Assembly (NCBI GenBank): GCA_903904095.1
Contig: CAIVBF010000050.1
Span: 1-10,540 of the forward strand
Direction: 5' to 3'
Length of the DNA: 10,540 bases
Source: an uncultured bacterium
GTDB taxonomy: Bacteria > Patescibacteriota > Patescibacteriia > Patescibacteriales > UBA12465
Shown here: piece after piece, positions 1 to 6,025 of the stretch
Position numbering within the stretch: the first letter of the stretch is position 1
How the letters are laid out: each line of letters opens with the position of its first letter
The notes under the pieces: generated by a model
Seen by the model: the letters and a program-made list of their open reading frames with translations, nothing else
The model's database searches: none
What the model was told of the DNA's origin: nothing
Program-made: the position numbers and the translations under genes

Positions 1-104
1 ATTATTAAAGCAAAGCAGTCCTTATCTTTTTGGGCCAACATTTTTTTAGATCCCTCAAGCTGGCCAATGATATTATTTATTCTCTGTTCAGTCGTTTTAA
101 TCAT
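1..104 (-). CDS. csoR: CsoR/RcnR-family metal-sensing transcriptional repressor (partial, C-terminus beyond left edge)
   Basis: Translating the minus strand from the ATG at 104 gives 34 codons before the window ends. The fragment has the alpha-1 signature of the DUF156 (CsoR/RcnR/FrmR) family: R8, I12, then GQLEG at 14-18, M22 and a cysteine at C30. In this family that cysteine is the first ligand of the Cys-His-Cys metal site; the His and second Cys would lie outside the window. The loop between the GQ motif and the cysteine looks one residue longer than in the CsoR and FrmR proteins I can recall. Such proteins are all-helical tetramers that repress copper (or nickel, sulfur, formaldehyde) response genes and release DNA when the ligand binds. 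The G/C-tract palindrome directly upstream strongly supports a CsoR-type, self-regulated gene. Copper is the likeliest effector but is not proven; downstream partners such as copA would lie off the left edge. Confidence 0.8.
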   Translation of the reverse strand, partial: MIKTTEQRINNIIGQLEGSKKMLAQKDKDCFALI

Positions 105-112
105 ATAATGAC

Positions 113-142
113 AATATAGCATACACCCCTAGGGGGTGTCAA
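113..142 (-). promoter_or_regulatory. Promoter of the csoR-like gene
   Basis: Read on the minus strand there is a perfect -35 TTGACA (137-142), an 18-nt spacer, and a -10 TATATT (113-118). Only 8 nt separate the -10 from the ATG at 104, so transcription should start at or within a base or two of the start codon and give a leaderless mRNA. The -35 lies 6 nt downstream of the methyltransferase stop codon, so this is an independent promoter inside a run of minus-strand genes. Confidence 0.8.
123..139. promoter_or_regulatory. CsoR-type operator palindrome in the promoter spacer
   Basis: This is a perfect inverted repeat with 7-bp arms, ACACCCC (123-129) and GGGGTGT (133-139), around a TAG centre. 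It matches the known form of CsoR operators, in which A/T-flanked C and G tracts face each other (for example the copZA operator of Bacillus subtilis, from memory). It fills most of the -35/-10 spacer and overlaps the -35 by three bases, so bound repressor would exclude RNA polymerase. Autoregulation is therefore expected. Confidence 0.82.
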
Positions 143-148
143 GTATTT

Positions 149-844
149 TTATTTTTTAAGCAAAAGCCAATAATTATAATTATCTTTCCGGATAACTATA
201 TTACTAAATCCGGCCAACTTGGCCAGGCGAGATAATTCATTCTTTCTAAAAGCATGGTAATACCGCTCACTCGTTTCCTGTCCCTTTGAATTTTTCCAGG
301 GAAATATAATATCGCCAAATTCTAAATTATTCTTAAAGATTATCTTATTAAAAAATGACTTAATGATTAAAAAGTAATATTTTCTTATTGCCCACATGTT
401 CCAGTTACTGATAATAATCTTGCCATCTTCTGATAAACTATTTTTCATTGATCTTAAGGCCTGAACCCTTAATTCTCGGCTTGGCAAATGCTGTAAGGTT
501 GCTAAACAAAAAATATAATCAAACTTTTCCCCCTGAATAATATCTAAATTTAAAATATCTGAGACAATAAAACGATAACCCGGATAATTATCGGAAGCAA
601 ATTTAATTAGCGACTCACTGTTATCAATTCCTAGATATTCAATTTTTTTATCTTTCAAAGCTTCAATCAGGCGCCCGTTGCCGCAACCTAAATCTAAAAC
701 CCGATCGCCGTCCTTAATATTTTTAGTAAATAAAAGCATTTCCGGCCAAATTTCTTTTTTTCTGGTCGTGTTAAAATCGGCGGCAATTTCATTATAATTG
801 TCGTGAACTAATTTTAATAGATTATTAACCGTATTGTTATTCAT
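149..844 (-). CDS. Trm9/ALKBH8-like class I SAM-dependent methyltransferase (candidate tRNA wobble-uridine methyltransferase)
   Basis: A 231-residue Rossmann-fold methyltransferase. With the ATG at 844, motif I is DLGCGNGR (51-58), the acidic ribose-binding residue is in GID (72-74), and the post-motif region is LQHLPSRELR (117-126). Three further stretches match the Trm9/ALKBH8 group rather than generic methyltransferases: the N-terminal YNEIAADFNTTR (17-28), a PW pair (182-183), and RYYHAFRKNEL (194-204) followed by a closing KDN segment. Trm9 methylates the carboxymethyl group of cm5U34 in tRNA to give mcm5U, with the small partner Trm112; no Trm112 gene is visible here. The gene follows recQ closely and is probably co-transcribed with it. 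An in-frame TTG at 877 would add 11 residues and start 12 nt after the recQ stop; I prefer the ATG because the family homology begins about 16 residues after it. Neither start has a clear ribosome-binding site. The fold is certain; the tRNA substrate is inferred from motif similarity. Confidence 0.85.
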   Translation of the reverse strand: MNNNTVNNLLKLVHDNYNEIAADFNTTRKKEIWPEMLLFTKNIKDGDRVLDLGCGNGRLIEALKDKKIEYLGIDNSESLIKFASDNYPGYRFIVSDILNLDIIQGEKFDYIFCLATLQHLPSRELRVQALRSMKNSLSEDGKIIISNWNMWAIRKYYFLIIKSFFNKIIFKNNLEFGDIIFPWKNSKGQETSERYYHAFRKNELSRLAKLAGFSNIVIRKDNYNYWLLLKK

Positions 845-889
845 AACTGAATTCACTAAGTAAAACCTGACACTCAATAAACTTCTAAT

Positions 890-2674
890 TTAAAAACTTA
901 AATATTCTTTTTTTTGATAGTCCTCTTTCCCCGCTTCTTTATTCTTCTGTACCTTTAAACAGCCATCACATTTTCCGCACGGCTTCGCCGTTAAATCGCC
1001 AAAATATTTTAAAATATACTCTTGGCGGCAGCCGAGCTGATAAACATAGTTTTCCATCTCATCTAATTTCTCATAAGCGCGATTAGCCTTTTCTTTTAAA
1101 GCTTTGAAATCTAAATTTAAATCTTCCGCTTGTACAAATTTTAAAATCTTAATTTCCGTTCCGCGAAAAGGCGGGCGATATTCAACTAAATCTTTCTCGG
1201 CTAATTTTGTTATCGCTCTTAGAAAGGAATCTTTTTTAACTTTTAAAACAATAGAGACTTCTTCCGGATTAAACTCCCAACCCTTAATTAATTCTTGGGC
1301 GTATTTTGCTCCCAGTTTTTCAACAATCTCAATCTGACTTTTAGCGCGCTTGCCTAAACTATCGGTAATTTCTGACCAATCTTTTTTGGCCTTTAAAAAT
1401 GAATTAGAGGTTTTTTCATTCGGCCTTCTGATATATCCTTCTTTTTCTAAAATTTTTAAGGCTGTCCCGATGGCCATTTCCGGAACCGATTCGGACAAGC
1501 CTTGGGAAATTTCCGCATAAGTAATTAAAAACGAATCGCGCTCATCAACTTCTAGACTGGCCTTTTGAACTAAAAAATCATAGACCTCAATTATCATCCG
1601 TGGGTCGGGATTATCGCCTTTAATAAAAAATTCTCTTAAATATCTATCCTGCTGATGATAAAACAATAAACAAAAACTGGGTTTACCGTCACGGCCGGCT
1701 CGCCCCGCTTCCTGATAATAAGCCTCAATCGTTCCCGGTAAATCATGATGAATAACAAAGCGAACATCTTTTTTATTTATTCCTAAACCAAAAGCATTCG
1801 TCGCCACAACAACCTGCGCCTCGCCTTTGATGAATTGTTCTTGAACCCAATTACGGCTATCCGCATCCATACCAGCATGATAAGAAACCGCTTTGATATC
1901 ATTATTAATTAAAACTTCTAAAATCTCATCAGCCTTAGCGCGCGTCCCAACATAAATAATTCCCGATCCTAAATCGGGGTTAGTCGTTAGAACATTAACA
2001 ATATTTTCAATCTTCTGGCCGTTCGCCGAAGGAACAACGGCAAATTGTAAATTAGGACGGGCAAATCCGGTTATCACTAATTCCGAGTCTTTTAAATTTA
2101 ATTGTTTAACAATATCATCTTGTACTTCCGGAGTAGCGGTGGCTGTTAAAGCAACGACTGTTGGTGAACCGACATATTTAATCGCTTCTTTTAGTCTTAG
2201 ATAACTTGGCCGAAAATCATGGCCCCATTGGCTAACACAATGCGCTTCATCAATCGCGAATAAAGAAACTTTAATACTTTTCAATTCGCGTAAAAATTCC
2301 TGATTATAAAAACGTTCCGGAGCAATATAAACTATTTTATATCTTCCCCTTCTTAAAGCTTCTAACCGATTAGTTGTTTCTTGCGGTGTAATAGTTGAAT
2401 TGATAAAGGTGGCCGGAATTCCGACCCGCTCTAAAGAATCAACCTGATCTTTCATTAAAGCAATCAGCGGCGATATAACAATAGTAATTCCTTCTAAAAT
2501 TAAAGCAGGTAACTGAAAAATTAATGACTTCCCGCCGCCAGTCGGCAAGACGACAACCGTGTCTTTATGATTTAAAATATTATCAATCGCCATTTCTTGA
2601 CCAGGCAAAAAAGATTCATATCCGTAATGAATCTTTAATAATTCGCATAATTGTTGCTTTTGTTTATGAAACAT
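890..2674 (-). CDS. recQ: RecQ-family ATP-dependent DNA helicase
   Basis: A 594-residue superfamily 2 helicase that unwinds DNA 3'-5' in repair and recombination. The motifs appear in order: Gln26 of motif 0, Walker A PTGGGKS (44-50), the DEAH box (142-145) running into the RecQ aromatic-rich loop HCVSQWGHDFRPSY (145-158), TATAT (178-182), motif V ATNAFGLGIN (291-300), and motif VI QEAGRAGRDG (321-330) with its arginine finger. The region from about 360 to 530 looks winged-helix-like. The zinc-binding cysteines C549, C566, C569 and C572 (CRQEYILKYFG...CGKCDGC) are at the extreme C-terminus, whereas E. coli RecQ has them straight after the helicase core. The swapped order is also known from Bacteroidetes-type RecQ proteins. 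No HRDC domain is evident. The gene diverges from a small membrane-protein gene and probably leads the transcript with the Trm9-like gene. Confidence 0.95.
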   Translation of the reverse strand: MFHKQKQQLCELLKIHYGYESFLPGQEMAIDNILNHKDTVVVLPTGGGKSLIFQLPALILEGITIVISPLIALMKDQVDSLERVGIPATFINSTITPQETTNRLEALRRGRYKIVYIAPERFYNQEFLRELKSIKVSLFAIDEAHCVSQWGHDFRPSYLRLKEAIKYVGSPTVVALTATATPEVQDDIVKQLNLKDSELVITGFARPNLQFAVVPSANGQKIENIVNVLTTNPDLGSGIIYVGTRAKADEILEVLINNDIKAVSYHAGMDADSRNWVQEQFIKGEAQVVVATNAFGLGINKKDVRFVIHHDLPGTIEAYYQEAGRAGRDGKPSFCLLFYHQQDRYLREFFIKGDNPDPRMIIEVYDFLVQKASLEVDERDSFLITYAEISQGLSESVPEMAIGTALKILEKEGYIRRPNEKTSNSFLKAKKDWSEITDSLGKRAKSQIEIVEKLGAKYAQELIKGWEFNPEEVSIVLKVKKDSFLRAITKLAEKDLVEYRPPFRGTEIKILKFVQAEDLNLDFKALKEKANRAYEKLDEMENYVYQLGCRQEYILKYFGDLTAKPCGKCDGCLKVQKNKEAGKEDYQKKEYLSF

Positions 2675-2702
2675 TGACAGAATGAATTAAATATGATACT
2701 GT
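2674..2702 (+). promoter_or_regulatory. Promoter of the small membrane-protein gene
   Basis: On the plus strand there is a perfect -35 TTGACA (2674-2679), a 17-nt spacer and TACTGT (2697-2702), which is a poor -10 hexamer but is preceded by the extended -10 dinucleotide TG (2694-2695). The -35 overlaps the first base of the recQ start codon, so this promoter and the recQ promoter lie back to back. The predicted transcription start (about 2709) lies inside the adjacent palindrome. Confidence 0.55.
2693..2698 (-). promoter_or_regulatory. Probable -10 element of the recQ promoter
   Basis: On the minus strand TATCAT matches five of six bases of the -10 consensus and lies 18 nt before the recQ ATG, predicting a very short leader of about 10-12 nt. 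The -35 region is weak (ACGACT at 17-nt spacing). The 2703-2718 palindrome lies within the spacer. Confidence 0.45.
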
Positions 2703-2718
2703 ACTTAGATTACTAAGT
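2703..2718. promoter_or_regulatory. Palindromic operator-like site between recQ and the small membrane-protein gene
   Basis: A perfect inverted repeat, ACTTAG-ATTA-CTAAGT, with 6-bp arms and a 4-bp centre. It begins immediately after the plus-strand -10 and falls in the -35/-10 spacer of the minus-strand recQ promoter, so one bound dimer could control both genes. It does not match the LexA boxes I know from Bacillus or E. coli. The regulator is unknown. Confidence 0.4.
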
Positions 2719-2745
2719 CGTTCTTTCACCAAAATAAATAAAGTC

Positions 2746-2985
2746 ATGAGATTAATTAATCGTCCGGGCGCAAAACCCACTGTCTTATTTTTTGCCATAA
2801 TGGGAATAGGTTGCCTTGTAGCTGGAGTTTTCAGTCTGCTGGGATCTATCGGGAGTAATCCTCAACACAGACCGGTTGACTGGATTAGTATTTGTATTTT
2901 TTTTATCCTCGGAGTCTTTTTTTCCGGACTAACAGTATTTTTATATACTTACAAGGAAAAACCGGAAGATAAAAGCAATTACTAA
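2746..2985 (+). CDS. Small two-helix membrane protein, function unknown
   Basis: A 79-residue protein with two strongly hydrophobic segments (about residues 13-35 and 46-67) joined by a short polar loop rich in Asn, Pro, Gln, His and Arg. The N-terminus (R2, R6, K10) and the C-terminal tail (K70, K72, K76) are basic, predicting a hairpin in the cytoplasmic membrane with both ends inside. I do not recognise a family. It looks like a real gene: it fills a gap between flanking genes, has a good upstream promoter and a hairpin terminator 25 nt after its TAA. No Shine-Dalgarno sequence precedes the ATG. It could be a small stress or envelope protein, but nothing here shows which. Confidence 0.7.
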   Translation: MRLINRPGAKPTVLFFAIMGIGCLVAGVFSLLGSIGSNPQHRPVDWISICIFFILGVFFSGLTVFLYTYKEKPEDKSNY

Positions 2986-3010
2986 CAAAAGGCTACTAAG
3001 GCATTCTAGA

Positions 3011-3040
3011 AAGCTGCACAGAACATCGTGTAGCTTTTTT
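3011..3040 (+). terminator. Rho-independent terminator of the small membrane-protein gene
   Basis: The stem AAGCTGCAC (3011-3019) pairs with GTGTAGCTT (3028-3036) with one G-U pair around an 8-nt loop and runs into six T residues (3035-3040). It abuts the folD stop codon (3039-3041). Read on the minus strand the same hairpin is followed by only three Ts, so it may weakly end the folD transcript as well. Confidence 0.8.
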
Positions 3041-3842
3041 ATTTCCCTAAATCCTGTCTTCTCTTCTCAAATATCGCTAAAGCATTCTTAAATAAAAAGG
3101 CAATTGTCATCGGTCCGATTCCGCCCGGAACTGGAGTAATATAAGAACCCTTCTCTTTAACATCATTATAGTCAATATCGCCTTGCACATCATCACCGAC
3201 CGGCGTGATACCAATATCAATCATAACTGCTTTTTCTTTAATCATTTCTTTTTTAATGAAATGCGGCTTGCCTAGAGCGGTGACTAACAAATCAGCCTCT
3301 TCGGATCTATCGCTAAGTTTGGCAATCCCCAGTTTTTTTAATAAATCCTTAACGCTAGATCCAAATATTTCTGAATTATATAAAACGCAGGCTGTTTTAT
3401 TTTTGGCAATAAATTTTATTTCTTCTAAACAAGCTTTGATAGAAGCTAAAACCGGCGATAAAATATAATTCGGATGAGCCGAGTGGAATCCGTCAACATC
3501 TTTCTCTGGATCAAGTATTTCAATAATTTTATCGGTATTAAATTTTTCCGGTAACGGCAGCTGGATTAAAATCCCGTCAATAGTTTCATCCTTATTCAAA
3601 AAAGAAACAACCGAAATTAATTCCTCTTCGGGCACATCAGCATCAAGGCGATAAATATGCGTATCAATCCCAACTTTTTTGGCCTCGCGTTCTTTTAAAG
3701 AAACATATAACTTTGAATCAGGCCTTTCGCCCACTAAAATAATCGCTAAATTTGGTCTTAGCCCTTTAAAATGATAAATTTCTTCCGCAATCTCATCTTT
3801 AATTCGTTCGGAAATTTTTTTACCGTCAATCTTTTTAATCAT
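3039..3842 (-). CDS. folD: FolD: methylenetetrahydrofolate dehydrogenase/methenyltetrahydrofolate cyclohydrolase, with degenerate cofactor motif
   Basis: A 267-residue cytoplasmic enzyme of one-carbon metabolism, expected to interconvert 5,10-methylene-, 5,10-methenyl- and 10-formyl-tetrahydrofolate. Catalytic-domain signatures are present: Y46 and K50 in YVSLKEREAKKVGI, Q94 in ILIQLPLP, DVDGF (115-119), and the C-terminal PVPGGIGPMT (237-246). Two family signatures are eroded. The usual PCTP stretch is SPVLAS (129-134), and the dinucleotide-binding GRSxxVGxP is YNSEIFGSS (155-163), losing the arginine that helps hold the NADP 2'-phosphate. The segment after it is also short, so the protein is about 15-25 residues shorter than typical. 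The reading frame is intact and the active site is kept, so it is unlikely to be a pseudogene; altered cofactor choice or a cyclohydrolase-biased enzyme is possible. It starts 5 nt after the glyA stop, so it is translationally coupled to glyA. Confidence 0.92.
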   Translation of the reverse strand: MIKKIDGKKISERIKDEIAEEIYHFKGLRPNLAIILVGERPDSKLYVSLKEREAKKVGIDTHIYRLDADVPEEELISVVSFLNKDETIDGILIQLPLPEKFNTDKIIEILDPEKDVDGFHSAHPNYILSPVLASIKACLEEIKFIAKNKTACVLYNSEIFGSSVKDLLKKLGIAKLSDRSEEADLLVTALGKPHFIKKEMIKEKAVMIDIGITPVGDDVQGDIDYNDVKEKGSYITPVPGGIGPMTIAFLFKNALAIFEKRRQDLGK

Positions 3843-3847
3843 AGTAG

Positions 3848-5092
3848 TTATTTAGTCGGAATCGGAAACTGATTACATAAATTTTTAACCTTTTCTTTTA
3901 ACTGGTCTAATTTTTCTTCATTATCTTTATTAATTAAAGCCTCGTCCATAAACTCAACAATAAGACGCGCTTCGTCTTCTTTAAAACCGCGGGTAGTGAC
4001 GGCCGGAGTACCTATTCTAACGCCCGATGGATTCATCGGCGGGTTAGGATCATTGGGGATAGTAGAACGAGAAACCGAAATTCCGATTTTCTCCCAAACT
4101 TTTTCCGCTTCTTTACCGACCGAATTTTTATTACTTAAATCAACAACCATTAAATGATTATCCGTCCCGCCTGAAACAATCCGATAACCGCGTTTAATAA
4201 ACTCATCAGCCATTGCCTTAGCGTTTAAAATTATTTGCTTAGCATATTCGGTAAATTCCGGTTTTAAAGCTTCACCGAAAGCAACTGCCTTAGCGGCCGT
4301 GATGTGATCATGCGGTCCGCCTTGCATACCCGGAAAAACAGCGCTATCAATCTGTTTAGCATATTTCTCTTTACACATAATCATCGCTCCGCGCGGACCT
4401 CTCAAAGTTTTATGGGTCGTCGTTGAAACAACATCAAAAATCGGCACCGGATTTTTTAATTGCTTAGCAGCTATTAAGCCGGCAATATGAGCAATGTCGG
4501 CAAAAGTAAAGGCGCCAATTTCGTCAGCAATATCTTTAAACTTTTGCCAGTCAATTTCTCTTGAATAAGCGCTAAAACCGGCGACAATCATTTTTGGTTT
4601 TTCCTCTAAGGCAATTCGTCTTACTTCCTCCATATCAATAATCCCTGTTTCCGGATCAACTCCATATTGAACAAAATTATATAAACGGCCGGAGAAATTA
4701 ACCTTATGTCCGTGTGATAAATGTCCGCCATGATCAAGTTTTAATCCTAAAACCTTATCGCCAGGATTTAAGAAGGCCATATAAACAGCCGCGTTAGCCG
4801 GGGAGCCGGATAATGGCTGAACATTAACATGTTCCGCTTCAAATAATTCTTTAGCACGATTAACGGCAATGTCTTCAACCTCATCAATTATATAATTACC
4901 GCCGTAATAACGATGGCCGGAATAACCCTCGCTATATTTATTAGTCAGAACGGTCGCCATTGCTTCTAAAACAGCCGGGGTAACATAATTTTCCGAAGCA
5001 ATTAATTCTAATTCCTCGTTTTGTCTCTTTTCCTCTTTTTGAATTATGGCGTATACGTCTGGGTCCTGTTTTAATAAATGGTCGTATTGCAT
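3848..5092 (-). CDS. glyA: Serine hydroxymethyltransferase
   Basis: A 414-residue PLP-dependent fold-type I enzyme that converts serine plus tetrahydrofolate to glycine plus 5,10-methylene-tetrahydrofolate, the substrate of FolD encoded just downstream. Hallmarks: ELIASEN (29-35), YSEGYSGHRYYGG (53-65), LSGSPANAAVY (94-104), DIAHIAGL (199-206) with the cofactor-ring residues D199 and H202, and the PLP-binding lysine K228 in TTTHKTLRGPRG (224-235). Also seen are the FPGMQGGPHDH stretch (253-263) and the GVRIGTPAVTTRG region near the C-terminus. Length is typical for the family and nothing is missing. It has its own consensus promoter upstream and no Shine-Dalgarno sequence before the ATG. With folD it forms a two-gene one-carbon unit, and the CofE-like ligase gene lies just upstream on the same strand. 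Confidence 0.97.
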   Translation of the reverse strand: MQYDHLLKQDPDVYAIIQKEEKRQNEELELIASENYVTPAVLEAMATVLTNKYSEGYSGHRYYGGNYIIDEVEDIAVNRAKELFEAEHVNVQPLSGSPANAAVYMAFLNPGDKVLGLKLDHGGHLSHGHKVNFSGRLYNFVQYGVDPETGIIDMEEVRRIALEEKPKMIVAGFSAYSREIDWQKFKDIADEIGAFTFADIAHIAGLIAAKQLKNPVPIFDVVSTTTHKTLRGPRGAMIMCKEKYAKQIDSAVFPGMQGGPHDHITAAKAVAFGEALKPEFTEYAKQIILNAKAMADEFIKRGYRIVSGGTDNHLMVVDLSNKNSVGKEAEKVWEKIGISVSRSTIPNDPNPPMNPSGVRIGTPAVTTRGFKEDEARLIVEFMDEALINKDNEEKLDQLKEKVKNLCNQFPIPTK

Positions 5093-5150
5093 ATTATTAG
5101 ATGTTAAGAATCAATTTTTTAATGATAAATTAATTCAATTTCTTTTATTA

Positions 5151-5179
5151 ATTTTAGGTTAAATAGGGGTCTTTGTCAA
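5151..5179 (-). promoter_or_regulatory. Promoter of glyA-folD
   Basis: On the minus strand there is a perfect -35 TTGACA (5174-5179), an exact 17-nt spacer and a -10 TAAAAT (5151-5156, five of six). It lies in the 97-nt spacer after the CofE-like gene, with the predicted transcript start near 5144 and an AT-rich leader of about 50 nt. glyA-folD can thus be transcribed apart from the ligase gene. Confidence 0.8.
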
Positions 5180-5188
5180 AATTAAGCA

Positions 5189-5887
5189 TTATTTAATTTT
5201 TCTAAATAATGGACCATAAAGATCCTCTTTTATATCAATTTTTAACTCATTTTTATTCATTCTTTCTGTGTACTCAACCGGAACATCATTTATTATAGCT
5301 AGAGGCATTCTTTCATTTCCCTCGCCCATGCATAAAACAGCGGCTGTCGCTAAACTATCAACAACATCAACTCTTTCATAAACAAAAGGCCGCTTAAAGA
5401 TATCTGTTTTACCCTGATATTTTTTTAAGCCTTTAAAACCAGAGTAACCTAAAGCGACACCAACGACGCCGGCCCGAAGTGGCAAGCAACGACTGTCTGT
5501 AATAATAACTCCTAAATCTTTAAGTTTATATTTAGTACAAAAATATTTCCTAATCTTAGCTGCCGCTCCATAACTATTCTTCGGTAAAAGAATAAGATTA
5601 CCGTCAGCGTTGCTTTCATCAATTCCGGCGTTAGCCATAGCTTCGCCATTTTTAATCGTCAGATATACATATTTAGTTTTTATAACCGAATCGCTCTCTT
5701 GTTTTATAATTTTAGCCTTACTTTTTTCATCAATATATTTGACGAGCCGCCCTTCCGATAAAGCAACAATCTTTGAAGTAATAACTAAAATACTTTTTTC
5801 CGATATAGACGGAAAGTATTTCTCAACAAATGAGATTAGGTTATCGTTCGGTTTAAAAATATTTGTTTTAATTGCTTTAATCTTCAT
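5189..5887 (-). CDS. CofE-family gamma-glutamyl ligase (F420-0:gamma-glutamyl ligase-like), candidate folate polyglutamylation enzyme
   Basis: A 232-residue protein of the coenzyme F420-0:L-glutamate ligase family. Visible signatures: TSKIVALSEGR (37-47), NAGIDESN (86-93), LLPKNSYGAAAKIR (100-113), an ITDSRCLPLRAG block (129-140) followed by GVALGYSG (143-150), and a DSLATAAVLCMGEGNERMP block (177-195). In CofE the acidic residues of the second and fourth blocks bind metal and nucleotide; here D90 and D131 are the likely equivalents. Family members use GTP or ATP to add gamma-linked glutamate. No other F420 gene is present and this type of organism is not known for F420, whereas the next two genes (glyA, folD) use polyglutamylated folate. 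A role in gamma-glutamylating folate is therefore the better guess, but it is inferred from context. The ATG at 5887 is preceded at 12 nt by AGG, a weak ribosome-binding site. Confidence 0.85.
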   Translation of the reverse strand: MKIKAIKTNIFKPNDNLISFVEKYFPSISEKSILVITSKIVALSEGRLVKYIDEKSKAKIIKQESDSVIKTKYVYLTIKNGEAMANAGIDESNADGNLILLPKNSYGAAAKIRKYFCTKYKLKDLGVIITDSRCLPLRAGVVGVALGYSGFKGLKKYQGKTDIFKRPFVYERVDVVDSLATAAVLCMGEGNERMPLAIINDVPVEYTERMNKNELKIDIKEDLYGPLFRKIK

Positions 5888-6019
5888 AAAAAATAAATAC
5901 CTAAATAAAAAACGTCCCGGAAGGACGTTTTAGCATAAACTAAAAATCTTCCAGGTTTAAAAAATTAAATTGGCTAGAGTAAATCCCGACCAGGTTGTGA
6001 TATTTTTAGTGATTAACAT
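5888..6019 (-). promoter_or_regulatory. Putative attenuator leader of the CofE-like gene
   Basis: From the predicted transcription start (about 6019) to the ATG at 5887 the minus-strand transcript has a leader of about 130 nt ending in an intrinsic terminator. A segment read on minus as CCTGGAAG (5948-5955) can pair over 8 bp (one G-U) with CTTCCGGG (5916-5923), which includes the terminator loop and the first bases of its 3' arm, so the two structures exclude each other. A second hairpin, TTTTAG/CTAAAA around TTTATG, overlaps the base of the terminator 5' arm. CCTGG also occurs a second time further upstream in the leader. The sequence does not match the THF, ZTP, preQ1 or T-box consensus elements as I remember them. 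Confidence 0.45.
5903..5931 (-). terminator. Intrinsic terminator between elp3 and the CofE-like gene
   Basis: On the minus strand AAAACGTCC (5923-5931) pairs perfectly over 9 bp with GGACGTTTT (5909-5917) around a 5-nt loop, giving six consecutive Ts, an A and three more Ts. It could simply end the elp3 transcript, 126 nt after the elp3 stop. Because it lies only about 20 nt before the next start codon and downstream of an apparent promoter, it could equally act as an attenuator. Confidence 0.8.
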
Positions 6020-6025
6020 ATTGAT

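Noticed and set aside
123..139. Palindrome as a terminator for the recQ/methyltransferase transcript
   Set aside because: No T-run follows on either strand, and its place in the -35/-10 spacer of a good promoter explains it better as an operator.
845..877. TTG start adding 11 residues to the Trm9-like methyltransferase
   Set aside because: Possible, since it is only 12 nt after the recQ stop, but the ATG at 844 leaves the N-terminal length usual for Trm9-type proteins and TTG has no better ribosome-binding site.
1104..1337. Plus-strand open frame inside recQ
   Set aside because: It is antisense to conserved RecQ coding sequence, has no family resemblance and no promoter; it is a by-product of the recQ codons.
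3205..3468. Plus-strand open frame inside folD
   Set aside because: Antisense to an intact FolD, with low-complexity hydrophobic composition expected from reading AT-rich coding DNA backwards.
5189..5887. Evidence for F420 biosynthesis
   Set aside because: A single CofE-family ligase is not enough; no other F420 gene is present and the neighbours are folate genes.
5610..5933. Plus-strand open frame over the start of the CofE-like gene
   Set aside because: Antisense to the conserved N-terminal half of the ligase and runs through the terminator hairpin; no sign of independent coding.
5888..6019. Known riboswitch (THF, ZTP, preQ1) or T-box in the leader
   Set aside because: I could not match the conserved core bases of any of these classes from memory, so only an unclassified leader is claimed.
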